The notes beneath the pieces were generated by a model. The model worked only from the letters and a program-made list of their open reading frames with translations. It was not told where the DNA came from and did no database searches. A program made the translations under genes and the position numbers. Positions 1-10,353 of a stretch of DNA of 64,000 nt are shown here, piece by piece. Each line of letters opens with the position of its first letter. The first letter of the stretch is position 1. This DNA is from Clostridia bacterium (GTDB lineage: Bacteria; Bacillota; Clostridia; Oscillospirales; Acutalibacteraceae): the NCBI GenBank assembly GCA_024404145.1, contig JAKSQK010000002.1, positions 104,646-168,645 of the forward strand, in the 5' to 3' direction.

Positions 1-1
1 C

Positions 2-1597
2 GATGTTCTTCCTCCCTTTTCCATTCAGCCCCCCGCAAACCGAGAACACGGCGATTATGCCGTAAATGCGGCGATGGTCTGGGCAAAAACTTTCGGCAAA
101 GCGCCGAGAATGATAGCCGAAACTATCCTTAAATATGCAAAACTTGATAATACATATATCGAAAAATACGAAATTGCAGGTCCCGGCTTTATAAACTTCT
201 TTTTAAGCGACCTTTTTTATGCCGATATAGTTGCCGATGTAAACAAACTCGGCTCCGACTACGGCAAAAGCGACTTCGGAAAAGGCAAAAAAATCCTCGT
301 TGAATTTGTTTCGGCAAACCCTACGGGCCCTATGCATATCGGTAACGCCCGAGGCGGTGCGCTTGGCGACTGCTTGGCGGCGGTTTTGGAATCGGCAGGA
401 TATTATACCGAAAGAGAATTTTATATAAACGATGCCGGAAATCAGATAAACAAATTTGCTCTTTCGCTTGATATCCGCTACCGCCAACTTTTCGGCGATA
501 AGGAAGAAATGCCCGAGGATTCTTACCATGGCGAAGATATTATAAATCATGCAAAAGCATTTGCCGAGTGTTTCGGCGACCTTTATATCGGCAAAACCGA
601 AGAAGAAAGAAAAGATGCGCTCGTTGCTTTTGCGCTTCCCAAAAATATTGAAGGTCTTAAAACCGACCTTCAAAAATACCGCATAAAATATGATACTTGG
701 TTTAAGGAAAGTTCGCTTCACGAAAACGGCGAAACAAAGAGAATTATCGAACTTTTAAGAGAAAGCGGCCATACCTATACCGAAGAGGGGGCTTTATGGT
801 TTAAGGCAACCGATTTCGGCTGTGATAAAGATTTCGTTTTGGTAAGGGCTAACGGTTTTCCGACCTATGTTGTTCCCGATATCGCCTACCATTATAATAA
901 ACTCGAAGTCAGAAAATTCGATAAAGCAATAGATATTTTAGGTGCCGACCATCACGGCTATGTTCCCCGTCTTAAAGCGGCGCTTACCGCCCTCGGCGTT
1001 GATGCCGACCGCCTCGATGCCGTTTTAATGCAGATGGTGCGCCTTGTTAAAGAGGGCGAGGTAATAAAAGCATCAAAGCGCTCGGGCAAAGCCATAACTC
1101 TTGTAACGCTGCTCGATGAAGTTCCGATAGATGCCGCAAGATTTTTCTTCAATTTAAGAGAACCCAACAGTCATTTTGACTTTGATTTAGACCTTGCCGT
1201 CAGCGAATCAAACTCAAACCCCGTTTATTATGTTCAGTATGCCTATGCAAGAATTTGCAGTATCATAAGAAATATCGAAGCCGAGGGCATAAAATACCGT
1301 ACGGCGACTGCCGACGAACTGAAACTGCTTAAAACCAATGAGGAAAGAGAACTGATTATTCATCTTTCCCAGTTTACCGATGAAATAATCCAGTCGGCAA
1401 TATCCTACGACCCTGCAAGAATTACCCATTATGTTTTAGACCTTGCAACAAAATTCCATAAATTTTATGCCGTTTGCCGAGTAAAGGACAACGACGAGGG
1501 GCTTATGTTTGCCCGTCTTAACCTTTGCAAAGCAACCGCCGTTGTTATTAAAAATGTTCTCGATATGCTGAAAATTGACGCTCCCGAGAAGATGTAA
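2..1597 (+). CDS. argS: Arginine-tRNA ligase (ArgRS), 5' end cut by the window
   Basis: Class I aminoacyl-tRNA synthetase that charges tRNA-Arg in the cytoplasm. The frame is open from base 2, and the residues before the first ATG (position 74) already read as ArgRS N-terminal domain (EHGDYAVNAAM), so the true start lies upstream of the window. The HIGH motif appears as HIGN near bases 335-346, preceded by SANPTGPM. A degenerate KMSKS region (KASKRSGKA) lies near 1070-1090, and the C-terminal anticodon-binding helical domain ends at LDMLKIDAPEKM. About 531 residues are visible, nearly the full family length of roughly 550-580. pncB follows 12 bp downstream on the same strand. Family identity is certain; only the start is missing. 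Confidence 0.97.
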   Translation, partial: DVLPPFSIQPPANREHGDYAVNAAMVWAKTFGKAPRMIAETILKYAKLDNTYIEKYEIAGPGFINFFLSDLFYADIVADVNKLGSDYGKSDFGKGKKILVEFVSANPTGPMHIGNARGGALGDCLAAVLESAGYYTEREFYINDAGNQINKFALSLDIRYRQLFGDKEEMPEDSYHGEDIINHAKAFAECFGDLYIGKTEEERKDALVAFALPKNIEGLKTDLQKYRIKYDTWFKESSLHENGETKRIIELLRESGHTYTEEGALWFKATDFGCDKDFVLVRANGFPTYVVPDIAYHYNKLEVRKFDKAIDILGADHHGYVPRLKAALTALGVDADRLDAVLMQMVRLVKEGEVIKASKRSGKAITLVTLLDEVPIDAARFFFNLREPNSHFDFDLDLAVSESNSNPVYYVQYAYARICSIIRNIEAEGIKYRTATADELKLLKTNEERELIIHLSQFTDEIIQSAISYDPARITHYVLDLATKFHKFYAVCRVKDNDEGLMFARLNLCKATAVVIKNVLDMLKIDAPEKM

Positions 1598-1609
1598 GAA
1601 GGAAAGATT

Positions 1610-3064
1610 ATGAAAATCGACAACCGAAATCTCACAATGATAATGGACCTCTACGAACTTACCATGGCAAACGGTATTTTCGAGAGCGAAAGCCGAGATA
1701 TTATAACCTATTTTGATATGTTTTTCAGAAGGGTACCCGATGACGGCGGATTTGCCATAATGGCAGGTCTTGAACAACTTATCGAATACCTTAACAATCT
1801 TCATTTCGACGATGAGGATATTGAGTATCTTAAAGGGCTCAATCTCTTTTCGGAAGAATTTATCGAATATTTAAGAACCTTCAAATTTTCCTGCGATGTT
1901 TGGGCGGTTCCCGAAGGAACTCCCATCTTTCCGCAAGAGCCGATAGTAACCGTAAAGGGCCCTGCCATTCAGGCAATGATGATCGAAACAATGCTCCTTT
2001 TAACGATAAATCATCAGTCGCTCATAGCAACAAAAGCAAACCGAATAGTAACCGCAGCAAACGGCCGTCCCGTTATGGAATTCGGCGCAAGAAGGGCGCA
2101 GGGCGCAGATGCCGCCTACTACGGTGCAAGAGCGGCAATTATCGGCGGTTGTATCGGAACATCAGATGTTAAAACGGCAAAAGACTACGGCGTTTTGGCT
2201 TCGGGAACAATGGCTCATTCTTGGGTACAGATGTTCCCCGACGAATACTCGGCATTTAAGACCTACGCCGAGCAATATCCCGACAGTTGCCTTTTGCTCG
2301 TTGATACCTATAATGTTATAAGTTCGGGACTTCCGAATGCGATAAGAGTTTTCAACGAAGTTTTGAAACCGCTCGGCAAACGCCCCGTAGGTATAAGAAT
2401 AGACAGCGGAGATATAACCTATCTTTCGAAAAAAACACGGCAGATTTTAGACGAAGCCGGATATCCCGACTGTAAAATCTGCGTTTCAAACTCGCTAGAT
2501 GAATATCTTATAAGGGATATGATTTTCCAGGGCGCCGTTGTCGACAGTTACGGTGTCGGCGAACGGCTTATAACATCTTCAAGCGAGGCGGTTTTCGGCG
2601 GTGTTTATAAACTTGCCGCAACCGAAAAAAACGGTGTCGTAACGCCCAAAATCAAGATAAGCGAAAATCCCTCGAAAATCACCCTGCCGGGTGTTAAAAT
2701 TCCATGGCGCCTTTTCGACCGCAAATCGGGCAAAGCCATTGCCGATGTTGTAACGCTTGATTACGAAAAAATCGACGACACCGAGCCCTACGAAATTTTT
2801 GACCCCATTTATACCTGGAAGAGAAAGGTCGTTACCGATTTCTGCGCTAAAAAACTTCAGGTTAAAGTTTTTGAAAACGGAAAGCAGGTTTATTTCTCCC
2901 CATCTCTTAAAGAAATTGCAAAACGAAGAAAAGAATCGGTTGAATGTTTATGGGACGAGGTAAAGAGATTTGAAAAACCGCATAATTACTATGTTGATTT
3001 ATCAGAAGACCTATGGAATTTAAGAAACGACCTTTTAGGCGAACATTCAAAACAAGGAGAATAA
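1610..3064 (+). CDS. pncB: Nicotinate phosphoribosyltransferase
   Basis: Converts nicotinate and PRPP to nicotinate mononucleotide, the entry step of the Preiss-Handler NAD salvage route. It is 484 aa, typical for the long Gram-positive type. Visible family signatures are the N-terminal DLYELTMANG, the central EFGARRAQGADAAYYGAR block, GTMAHSWVQMF (the His that is phosphorylated in this family lies in this region), RIDSGD and SNSLDEY. The ATG at 1610 has AAGGAAAG a few bases upstream. It sits 12 bp after argS and just before a lipoprotein gene, so it is probably co-transcribed with both. NAD supply is relevant to the Rnf complex encoded at 34-39 kb, although that link is only functional inference. 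Confidence 0.95.
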   Translation: MKIDNRNLTMIMDLYELTMANGIFESESRDIITYFDMFFRRVPDDGGFAIMAGLEQLIEYLNNLHFDDEDIEYLKGLNLFSEEFIEYLRTFKFSCDVWAVPEGTPIFPQEPIVTVKGPAIQAMMIETMLLLTINHQSLIATKANRIVTAANGRPVMEFGARRAQGADAAYYGARAAIIGGCIGTSDVKTAKDYGVLASGTMAHSWVQMFPDEYSAFKTYAEQYPDSCLLLVDTYNVISSGLPNAIRVFNEVLKPLGKRPVGIRIDSGDITYLSKKTRQILDEAGYPDCKICVSNSLDEYLIRDMIFQGAVVDSYGVGERLITSSSEAVFGGVYKLAATEKNGVVTPKIKISENPSKITLPGVKIPWRLFDRKSGKAIADVVTLDYEKIDDTEPYEIFDPIYTWKRKVVTDFCAKKLQVKVFENGKQVYFSPSLKEIAKRRKESVECLWDEVKRFEKPHNYYVDLSEDLWNLRNDLLGEHSKQGE

Positions 3065-3069
3065 CGGTT

Positions 3070-3618
3070 ATGAAAAAAGTTTTATGTTTGGTTTTAAGTC
3101 TTTCTCTTTTAATTCTTTTTGCCTCTTGCCAAAAAGAAACCGAAAAGCCCGATAACAAAGCGGATATTTCTTCTTCCGCCGATATGGGTATCGTAAACGA
3201 AGCAGAATACCGTTTGGGCGATGACGCTTCTTCGATTTATAAAGAACTGAAAGAAAATGCCGAAAAAAGCGAGTCTTCGCAAGAAAACTATGTTGACCTT
3301 ATCAAAAACGACGATTATTCTACCATCGTAACACCGAGCGTTCATTATGTTTATAACAAGAACGAAAAAACCGTTTCAAGAATTGTTGTTTTGGGCAAGG
3401 TTTACGACTACGAAACGGGAACCGATTTGGCATCGGTTAAATCTTCGCAGGAAAAATTCGGCAACAAGGGCGAAGAAGTTGACCTTACCGATAAAGAATC
3501 CCGTTTTTTCTCGGGCAACGAGAACTGTACCTATCTTAAATTTGAATTTGATAACGCAAATGTTATCTTCGCCTTTGAAGACAATGCGCTCTTCGGGGCA
3601 TCACTAATAGCAAAATAA
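3070..3618 (+). CDS. Small secreted lipoprotein, function unknown
   Basis: A 182-aa protein with a classical lipoprotein signal: MKK, then a hydrophobic stretch to residue 17, then a lipobox-like FASC with Cys20 as the lipidated residue. The mature part is charged and Ser/Asp/Lys rich (SSSADMG, SEKFGN-like segments) with no motif I recognise. An in-frame ATG at 3013 would overlap pncB and place a basic stretch before the signal peptide. The ATG at 3070 is preferred because AAGGAG (about 3055) precedes it and the signal peptide then starts at residue 1. It lies 5 bp after pncB and 11 bp before lon, so it is within the same transcription unit. Likely anchored on the outer face of the membrane. 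Confidence 0.75.
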   Translation: MKKVLCLVLSLSLLILFASCQKETEKPDNKADISSSADMGIVNEAEYRLGDDASSIYKELKENAEKSESSQENYVDLIKNDDYSTIVTPSVHYVYNKNEKTVSRIVVLGKVYDYETGTDLASVKSSQEKFGNKGEEVDLTDKESRFFSGNENCTYLKFEFDNANVIFAFEDNALFGASLIAK

Positions 3619-3629
3619 AGGAAATTACT

Positions 3630-6032
3630 ATGGCAACAACAGAAAATATAAATTTACTTGAAAATCTTCCCGTTTTACCCCTTCGGGGACTTGTTATGTT
3701 CCCCGGAATGATTTTAACGGTTGATGTAGGCAGACAAAAATCAATAAAGGCTGTAAATTTTGCGGCTAATACCGAATGTTCGCTTTATGCCGTAACGCAA
3801 AAAAACTTAACCGAGGAGTTTCCAAAACAGAAAGACCTCTACCCCATCGGCTGTATTTGCCGAATAAAGCAGGTTATAAAGGTAGGAAACGAAGTAAAGG
3901 TTATGCTTGAAGGTCTTGCGAGGGCGAAGCATTATTCCTTTTTTGATAACGGAAACAACTATGTTTCAAAGGTTTCGGAACTTATCTCTCCCGAGATTAA
4001 GAACAGACCTGTCTATATAGAAACACTCCGCCGCCGTCTTCATAACGAGTTTTTGCGCTATGCCGAGGTTGCAAACGGACTTCCCGCTGAAATTATCAAA
4101 ACCGTTATAAATAACGATAAACTCGACTTTTTATCCGATTATATCGCTTTTAACATAAACTGTCCTATTGACGACCGCCAGTATATCCTCGAACAACTCG
4201 ACATTGTAAAAAGGGCAAAAATAACGGTTGAACTTTTATCAAAAGAGCGAGAAATCTGCAAAATCGACAACAGGATAATTGACAAAACGAGAAAGAGTAT
4301 AGACGAAAGCCAAAAAGAATATTATCTTAAAGAGCAGATGAAGATTTTATCTGACGAACTCTACGGCGATACCGAGCAAGACGAAATTGAAAAATATCTT
4401 GATGATCTTTCAAAACTTGATGCGGATAACAATGTAAAAGAAAAAATAAAGCAGGAAATAATAAAACTTTCCAAAATGCCGCAGGGCTCCCACGAAGGCA
4501 CCGTAAAGCAGGGCTGGATTGATTTGGCGCTTGAAATGCCTTGGAACACCTATACCGATACAAAGGTTGATATAAATAAAGCCGAGAAAATTCTCGAAAG
4601 GGATTTTTACGGTATGGATAAGGTTAAAAGCCGAATTCTCGAAATGCTTTCGGTTTATGCTCTTGCGCCTGATATTACGGGGCAGATTATCTGTCTTGCA
4701 GGGCCTCCGGGTGTCGGAAAAACATCAATAGGAAAAACTATTGCCGAATGTATGGGCAGAAAGTATGCCCGTATATCGTTGGGCGGTATGCATGATGAAG
4801 CCGAAATAAGAGGCCACCGCAAAACCTATATCGGCGCTATGCCGGGCAGAATATTAAATGCCGTAAAACAATGCAAAACTTCAAATCCGCTTATTTTACT
4901 TGACGAAATAGACAAACTTGCAAGTGATTATAAGGGCGATCCCGCCTCGGCGCTGCTCGAAGTTTTAGACCCTGAGCAGAATGTCGCTTTTACCGATAAT
5001 TTCCTCGAAATCCCCTATAATCTTTCAAAAACGGTATTCATTACAACGGCAAACGATGTTTCCTCTATCCCTTCGGCGCTTCTCGACCGTATGGAGGTTA
5101 TCGAGCTTGAAGGATATACAAGAGAAGAAAAGTTTAATATTGCCAAAAAACATCTCATAAAGCGACAACTCGAAAAACATGCTCTGAACGGAAAACTCTG
5201 CCGTATTACCGACGGCGCCGTTTACGGACTCATTGATTTTTATACCCGTGAAGCAGGTGTCAGAAAACTCGAAAGAGCCATCGCTTCGCTTATTTCAAAG
5301 GTTGCAAAGAAGATAGCGTCAGGCGAGGAAAAAAGTTTTACCGTTAAGGAAAGCGACCTTATCCCGATGCTCGGAAAACATAAGTATAAACCCGAAATTA
5401 TTTTACCGTTTGATCAGGTCGGCATAATAAACGGACTTGCCTGGACTAAGGTCGGCGGAGAGATTATGCAGATGGAAGTCGCCGTTCTTGACGGTACGGG
5501 AAAAATCGAACTCACGGGTAATTTGGGCGATGTTATGAAAGAGTCAGCCCGTGCCGCCGTAACATTTGTAAGAGCAAATGCGAAAAAATACGGCATAGAT
5601 ACCGAATTTTACAAGAACAAAGATATTCATATCCATGCTACCGAATCGGCTGTCCCGAAAGACGGCCCGAGCGCCGGTGTTACAATAACAACCGCCCTTG
5701 TTTCCGCCCTTACGGGAAGAGAAATCAAGCGAGATGTTGCCATGACGGGCGAAGTTACCATAAGGGGCAGGGTTTTGCCCATCGGCGGACTTAAAGAAAA
5801 AGCCATGGCGGCATATACCGGCGGAGTTAAAACGGTATTTATCCCGAGCGAAAATATCCCCGATATCGACGAGGTTGATAAAACGGTTAGGGATAATATA
5901 AACTTTGTACCTGTAAGACGGGTTGAAGAGGTTATCGACGGCGCTTTGATAAATATAGAAACCCCCGCCGAAAAACCGATTTATATTGAAAATAATTACG
6001 GTACATCAAAGAATGAAAGGGTTTGCAAATGA
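3630..6032 (+). CDS. lon: ATP-dependent protease Lon
   Basis: Cytoplasmic hexameric AAA+ serine protease that degrades misfolded and regulatory proteins. It is 800 aa, the usual LonA length. Domains in order: N-terminal LAN substrate domain (VLPLRGLVMFPGM near residue 15), a coiled central region, the AAA+ module with Walker A GPPGVGKT at about residues 358-365 and Walker B ILLDEIDKL, and the C-terminal protease domain. The catalytic Ser is in PKDGPSAG (Ser681) and the catalytic Lys is the second Lys of GGLKEK (Lys724). AAAGGAAA precedes the ATG. The stop overlaps the start of engB by 4 bp (ATGA), the same lon-engB pairing seen in many Firmicutes. Confidence 0.98.
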   Translation: MATTENINLLENLPVLPLRGLVMFPGMILTVDVGRQKSIKAVNFAANTECSLYAVTQKNLTEEFPKQKDLYPIGCICRIKQVIKVGNEVKVMLEGLARAKHYSFFDNGNNYVSKVSELISPEIKNRPVYIETLRRRLHNEFLRYAEVANGLPAEIIKTVINNDKLDFLSDYIAFNINCPIDDRQYILEQLDIVKRAKITVELLSKEREICKIDNRIIDKTRKSIDESQKEYYLKEQMKILSDELYGDTEQDEIEKYLDDLSKLDADNNVKEKIKQEIIKLSKMPQGSHEGTVKQGWIDLALEMPWNTYTDTKVDINKAEKILERDFYGMDKVKSRILEMLSVYALAPDITGQIICLAGPPGVGKTSIGKTIAECMGRKYARISLGGMHDEAEIRGHRKTYIGAMPGRILNAVKQCKTSNPLILLDEIDKLASDYKGDPASALLEVLDPEQNVAFTDNFLEIPYNLSKTVFITTANDVSSIPSALLDRMEVIELEGYTREEKFNIAKKHLIKRQLEKHALNGKLCRITDGAVYGLIDFYTREAGVRKLERAIASLISKVAKKIASGEEKSFTVKESDLIPMLGKHKYKPEIILPFDQVGIINGLAWTKVGGEIMQMEVAVLDGTGKIELTGNLGDVMKESARAAVTFVRANAKKYGIDTEFYKNKDIHIHATESAVPKDGPSAGVTITTALVSALTGREIKRDVAMTGEVTIRGRVLPIGGLKEKAMAAYTGGVKTVFIPSENIPDIDEVDKTVRDNINFVPVRRVEEVIDGALINIETPAEKPIYIENNYGTSKNERVCK

Positions 6033-6601
6033 ATGTAAACAATGCGGTTTTTGAAGCCGCTTTCGGAACTGCCGAACAACTCCCCGTTTCCGACCTTGAT
6101 GAATACTGCTTTTCGGGGCGCTCAAATGTCGGCAAATCTTCGCTTATAAACAAAATTCTAAACCGAAAATCCATAGCGAGGGTAAGCCAAACCCCCGGCA
6201 AAACGATAACGGTCAATTTTTATCGCTGCGACGATAAACGGCTTGTTGACCTGCCGGGCTACGGCTATGCCAAGGTTACCTATGCCGAAAAAGAGCGCTG
6301 GTCGGAACTTATGGAAACATATTTCAACTCGGCAAGAAATATCAAAATGTGTTTTCAGCTTATTGATATGCGCCATAATCCTGCCGATTTTGATGTTTCT
6401 ATGCTCGAATTTTTGGCCGACTTCGGTATCCCTTATACCATTGTTTTAACGAAATGCGATAAACTGAATAAAACCGAATTTTGTAAGCAACTCGAAGAAA
6501 TAAAGGCATATTTGGGCGACCTTTGCTCGAATGTTGCGGTTATCCCGTTTTCCGCTCTTAAAGGAAACGGAGTTAACGAAATTTTAGAGATTATAGGATA
6601 G
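6029..6601 (+). CDS. engB: Ribosome biogenesis GTPase EngB (YsxC/YihA)
   Basis: Essential-type GTPase that assists late assembly of the large ribosomal subunit. It is 190 aa from the ATG at 6029; a TTG two codons upstream (6023) is possible, but the ATG has AAAGG at good spacing and forms the ATGA overlap with lon. TRAFAC motifs are visible: G1 GRSNVGKSS at residues 30-38, G2 Thr region in TPGKTITVNF, G3 DLPGYGYA, G4 TKCDKL and G5-like FSALKG. Length and motif spacing match the YihA/YsxC family. It is sandwiched between lon and apbE in the same run, so it is probably co-transcribed. Confidence 0.96.
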   Translation: MNVNNAVFEAAFGTAEQLPVSDLDEYCFSGRSNVGKSSLINKILNRKSIARVSQTPGKTITVNFYRCDDKRLVDLPGYGYAKVTYAEKERWSELMETYFNSARNIKMCFQLIDMRHNPADFDVSMLEFLADFGIPYTIVLTKCDKLNKTEFCKQLEEIKAYLGDLCSNVAVIPFSALKGNGVNEILEIIG

Positions 6602-6610
6602 TATCATTAA

Positions 6611-7573
6611 ATGAAGAAAATTACATCGCTTGGAATGGCACTCGCGCTGGTCTTTCTTGTCGGTTGCGAGAATGCCCCTAAAACGCAAAAGTCTTCAAGA
6701 TTTTTGCTCGATACGATTGTAACCCTCGAAGCCGAATGCGATGAGCAAACGCTTAACGAGGCGTTTTCGTTATGCTCGGATTTAGAAAATTTGCTTAGCA
6801 AAACGAAAAAACAAAGCGATGTTTATAAATTAAACAAAGGCGGAAAATATACTCTTGTTAAAGACGATACGCTTAAAATAATAGAGCGTTCTCTTTATTA
6901 TTCCCAACTGTCGAACGGGCTTTTTGATATAACTGTATGCCCCGTATCAAACCTTTGGGATTTTGAGGGTACCGCCCTTCCCGATAAAAAAGAGATAGCC
7001 GAAGCGCTTAAAAATGTTACCTATGAAAATATCAAAACCGACGGAAACTATGTTTCCCTTAACGGCTCAAAAATCGACCTCGGCGGAATTGCAAAGGGCT
7101 ATATCGCCGATAAACTGCTCTCTTTTTTCAAAGAAAAAAACATAAAAAGCGGTATAATAAACCTCGGCGGAAATGTTATTGTTTTCGGCGGGGAAGAAAA
7201 AAATGTCGGCATAAAAAAGCCGTTTTCGGATAACGAAATCAGCGCAACGCTTAAAATAAAAAACAAAGCGGTTGTAACATCGGGTATTTATGAGCGCTTT
7301 ATCGAGAAAGATAATATAATTTATCATCATATATTAAACCCGAAAACAGGATACGGCGCTCAAACCGATTTGTATTCGGCAACGGTTATCGGCGATACTT
7401 CGCTCGACTGCGATGCGCTTTCAACCGTTTGCATTCTTCTCGGAAAAGAGAAGGCAGAAAAACTTATTGAAAAAACAGAAAATACCGAAGCTGTTTTTAT
7501 TGATAAAAACGGAAAAATCAGCCATACTTCGGGGATTTACGGCAAAAATAATTATTTCTATTTGAGAGGTTAA
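6611..7573 (+). CDS. apbE: FAD:protein FMN transferase, lipoprotein form
   Basis: Transfers FMN from FAD onto Thr or Ser of target proteins outside the membrane, classically subunits of Rnf and Nqr. It is 320 aa. The signal peptide ends in a lipobox with Cys19 (LVGC), so the enzyme is likely tethered to the outer face of the membrane. ApbE signatures seen: LLDTIVTLE, DITVCPVSNLWDF, the conserved DLGGIAKGYIADKL core, INLGGN, and the C-terminal HHILNPKTGY and CDALSTVC segments that bind metal and flavin. It lies 9 bp after engB and 3 bp before secA. Targets are present in this window: RnfG (36.0 kb) and RnfD (36.6 kb) carry acceptor-type Thr motifs. Confidence 0.94.
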   Translation: MKKITSLGMALALVFLVGCENAPKTQKSSRFLLDTIVTLEAECDEQTLNEAFSLCSDLENLLSKTKKQSDVYKLNKGGKYTLVKDDTLKIIERSLYYSQLSNGLFDITVCPVSNLWDFEGTALPDKKEIAEALKNVTYENIKTDGNYVSLNGSKIDLGGIAKGYIADKLLSFFKEKNIKSGIINLGGNVIVFGGEEKNVGIKKPFSDNEISATLKIKNKAVVTSGIYERFIEKDNIIYHHILNPKTGYGAQTDLYSATVIGDTSLDCDALSTVCILLGKEKAEKLIEKTENTEAVFIDKNGKISHTSGIYGKNNYFYLRG

Positions 7574-7576
7574 ATC

Positions 7577-10306
7577 ATGGGACTTATTAAAACAATTTTC
7601 GGAAGTTACAGCGAAAGAGAGATAAAAAGAATAAATCCTACGCTCCAAAAAGTTCTTGCGCTTGAAGAGGAATACCGTGCGCTGACAGATGAGCAACTTA
7701 AAAATAAAACAAACGAATTCAAAGAGCGTGTAAAAGGCGGAGAAACATTAGATGATATCCTGCCCGAAGCATTTGCCGCTTGTAGAGAAGCGGGAGACAG
7801 AGTTCTCGGTATGCGCCACTTCCCCGTTCAGATTTTGGGCGGTATCGTTCTTCATCAAGGCAGAATAAGCGAAATGAAAACGGGCGAAGGTAAAACCCTC
7901 GTTGCAACATTACCTGCATATCTTAATGCCATTTCGGGCAAGGGCGTTCATATCGTAACGGTAAACGATTATCTTGCCAAGCGAGATTCGGAATGGATGG
8001 GTAAACTCTATCGCTTTATGGGGCTTTCGGTAGGACTTATTATCCACGGTATGACAACCGATGACAAAAGACAGGCATATAATGCCGACATAACCTACTG
8101 CACAAACAACGAACTCGGATTTGATTATCTTCGTGATAATATGGTCATCTATAAAGAAGATAAGGTTCAAAGGGGCCATAACTTTGCAATAGTCGATGAG
8201 GTTGACTCGATTTTAATAGATGAAGCGAGAACTCCGCTTATCATATCCGGTCAGGGAAAACAGCCAACCGACCTATATGCCAAATCCAACAGTTTCGCCC
8301 GTTCTCTTAAAATGGTTAAGGTTAAAGAGATGGACGATAAGGCGAGTGATGAAGTAACAAATTACGACGGCGATTATGTTGTCGACGAAAAGGCAAGAAC
8401 CGCAACCCTTACGCCTTCGGGTGTTCAAAAAGCCGAGAGTTATTTTAATATTGAAAATCTTAACGACTCCGAAAACATAGAAATTGCCCATCATATAACT
8501 CAGGCAATCCGTGCCCACGGTATTATGAAACGAGATGTTGACTATGTTGTTAAGGACGGCGAGGTTATAATCGTTGATGAGTTTACGGGCCGTCTTATGT
8601 TCGGCAGACGCTATAACGAGGGACTTCATCAGGCGATAGAAGCCAAAGAAGGTGTTAAGGTTGCAAAGGAATCAAAAACACTTGCTACCATAACATTCCA
8701 AAACTTTTTCAGACTTTATAACAAACTTTCGGGTATGACGGGTACCGCAATGACCGAGGAAGCGGAATTTCAGGAAATCTATAAACTCGATGTTATCGAA
8801 ATTCCTACAAACCGCCCCCTTGCCCGTGTTGACGAAAATGATGTTATTTATAAAACCGAACTTGCAAAATACAGAGCAGTTATCGAAAGAATTTCCGAAT
8901 GTAATGCCAAAGGTCAGCCGGTTCTTGTCGGCACCGTTACAATAGAAAAATCGGAACTTTTATCTAACCTTTTGAAGCAAAAAGGCATAAAGCATAATGT
9001 TCTTAACGCAAAACACCATGAAAAAGAAGCCGAGATTATCGCTCAGGCAGGTAAACCCTTTGCCGTAACGATAGCTACTAATATGGCAGGTCGTGGTACC
9101 GATATTATGCTCGGCGGTAATGCCGAATATCTTGCAAAGTCTGCCCTTCGCCATGACGGACTCAGCGAAGAAATGATTTCAGAAGCAACAGGTTTCGGAG
9201 AAACAACTGATACTGAAATAATAAAAGCCCGTGAAACATTTAAGAGATATTATGAAGAATTCAAGACGGAAATTGCCCCCGAAGCCGAAAAAGTCAGAAA
9301 CGCCGGTGGCCTTTGTATAATAGGTACCGAGCGCCACGATTCAAGAAGAATTGATAACCAGCTTCGAGGCCGTGCCGGAAGACAGGGCGACCCCGGTAAT
9401 ACAAAATTCTTTATTTCGCTTGAAGATGACCTTATGCGTCTTTACGGCGGTGAGCGAATTTCCTCGGTTATGGATACATTAAAGGTAGATGAAAACCAAC
9501 CGCTCGAAGCAACCATGCTTTCCCGTTCGCTCGAAAATGCCCAAAAGCGCAAAGAAGGTATGAACTTTGCCGCCCGTAAAAGTGTTTTGCAGTATGATGA
9601 TGTTATGAATAAACAAAGAGAACTCATCTATGAGCAAAGGGATAAGGTGCTTTACGGCGAGGATATAAAGGATACCGTTATCAATATGATAAATGAAACT
9701 ATCGACTCTTATACCGCCCTTTATTTGTCCGAAGATGTCGTAAGAGATGACTGGGATATAGCAGGACTCAGAGAATTTTTCGGCAGTTGGATTCCCGAAG
9801 CCGACTCGATTTCCTTTACAACCGAACAGCTCGAAAATGTTTCGCCGAAAGAAGTTGCGGAAAATATTAAAGATTTAGCCCATAAAACCTATGAAATGCG
9901 TGAGCAGGAGTTCGGCTCCGATATCATGCGCCAAATTGAAAGGGCTATGCTTCTTCGCTCGGTTGATACGAACTGGATGGACCATATTGATAATATGGAC
10001 GACCTTCGCCAGGGTATAGGACTTAGAGCTTACGGTCAGCACGACCCTGTTGTTGAATACCGTAACGAAAGTTACGATATGTTTACCGCTATGACCGATT
10101 CAATTAAGGAACAAACCGCTAAACTCGTTATGACCGTTCAGGTTAAAAAAGATGAGGAAGTAAAGCGGGAAAAAGTTGCCGAAGAAACCGGAACGGGAGA
10201 TAAACCCTTAACCGTAAGGGGTAAAGGTGTTGTAAGTAAAAATGCCCCCTGCCCGTGCGGAAGCGGAAAAAAATATAAACGCTGCTGCGGAAAAGATTTA
10301 GACTGA
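7577..10306 (+). CDS. secA: Preprotein translocase ATPase SecA
   Basis: Motor ATPase that drives secretory proteins through SecYEG. It is 909 aa, full length. Seen in order: N-terminal SecA signature, Walker A MKTGEGKT at about residues 100-107, the [16 protein letters not shown]-like box near 207, the preprotein cross-linking domain, [10 protein letters not shown] in NBD2, the helical wing and scaffold regions, and a C-terminal zinc-binding tail ([13 protein letters not shown], a CxCx8C[H/C] pattern) that contacts SecB or ribosomes in other bacteria. It starts 3 bp after apbE and is followed by a strong terminator, so it closes the argS-to-secA run. Only one secA copy is seen in the window. 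Confidence 0.98.
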   Translation: MGLIKTIFGSYSEREIKRINPTLQKVLALEEEYRALTDEQLKNKTNEFKERVKGGETLDDILPEAFAACREAGDRVLGMRHFPVQILGGIVLHQGRISEMKTGEGKTLVATLPAYLNAISGKGVHIVTVNDYLAKRDSEWMGKLYRFMGLSVGLIIHGMTTDDKRQAYNADITYCTNNELGFDYLRDNMVIYKEDKVQRGHNFAIVDEVDSILIDEARTPLIISGQGKQPTDLYAKSNSFARSLKMVKVKEMDDKASDEVTNYDGDYVVDEKARTATLTPSGVQKAESYFNIENLNDSENIEIAHHITQAIRAHGIMKRDVDYVVKDGEVIIVDEFTGRLMFGRRYNEGLHQAIEAKEGVKVAKESKTLATITFQNFFRLYNKLSGMTGTAMTEEAEFQEIYKLDVIEIPTNRPLARVDENDVIYKTELAKYRAVIERISECNAKGQPVLVGTVTIEKSELLSNLLKQKGIKHNVLNAKHHEKEAEIIAQAGKPFAVTIATNMAGRGTDIMLGGNAEYLAKSALRHDGLSEEMISEATGFGETTDTEIIKARETFKRYYEEFKTEIAPEAEKVRNAGGLCIIGTERHDSRRIDNQLRGRAGRQGDPGNTKFFISLEDDLMRLYGGERISSVMDTLKVDENQPLEATMLSRSLENAQKRKEGMNFAARKSVLQYDDVMNKQRELIYEQRDKVLYGEDIKDTVINMINETIDSYTALYLSEDVVRDDWDIAGLREFFGSWIPEADSISFTTEQLENVSPKEVAENIKDLAHKTYEMREQEFGSDIMRQIERAMLLRSVDTNWMDHIDNMDDLRQGIGLRAYGQHDPVVEYRNESYDMFTAMTDSIKEQTAKLVMTVQVKKDEEVKREKVAEETGTGDKPLTVRGKGVVSKNAPCPCGSGKKYKRCCGKDLD

Positions 10307-10311
10307 TAAAC

Positions 10312-10350
10312 AAAAAACCGCTTTTGTCTTTCTGACAAAAGCGGTTTTTT
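10312..10350 (+). terminator. Rho-independent terminator after secA
   Basis: A near-perfect 17-bp inverted repeat (AAAAAACCGCTTTTGTC and its complement) around a 5-nt loop, ending in six T residues. It lies 6 bp after the secA stop. The A-rich left arm would also give a T-run on the minus strand, so it may also stop transcription coming from the minus-strand tRNA-Ser gene. Confidence 0.9.
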
Positions 10351-10353
10351 ATA

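Noticed and set aside
203..721. 172-aa minus-strand frame inside argS
   Set aside because: Opposite-strand shadow of a clear ArgRS gene, with no ribosome binding site or family similarity.
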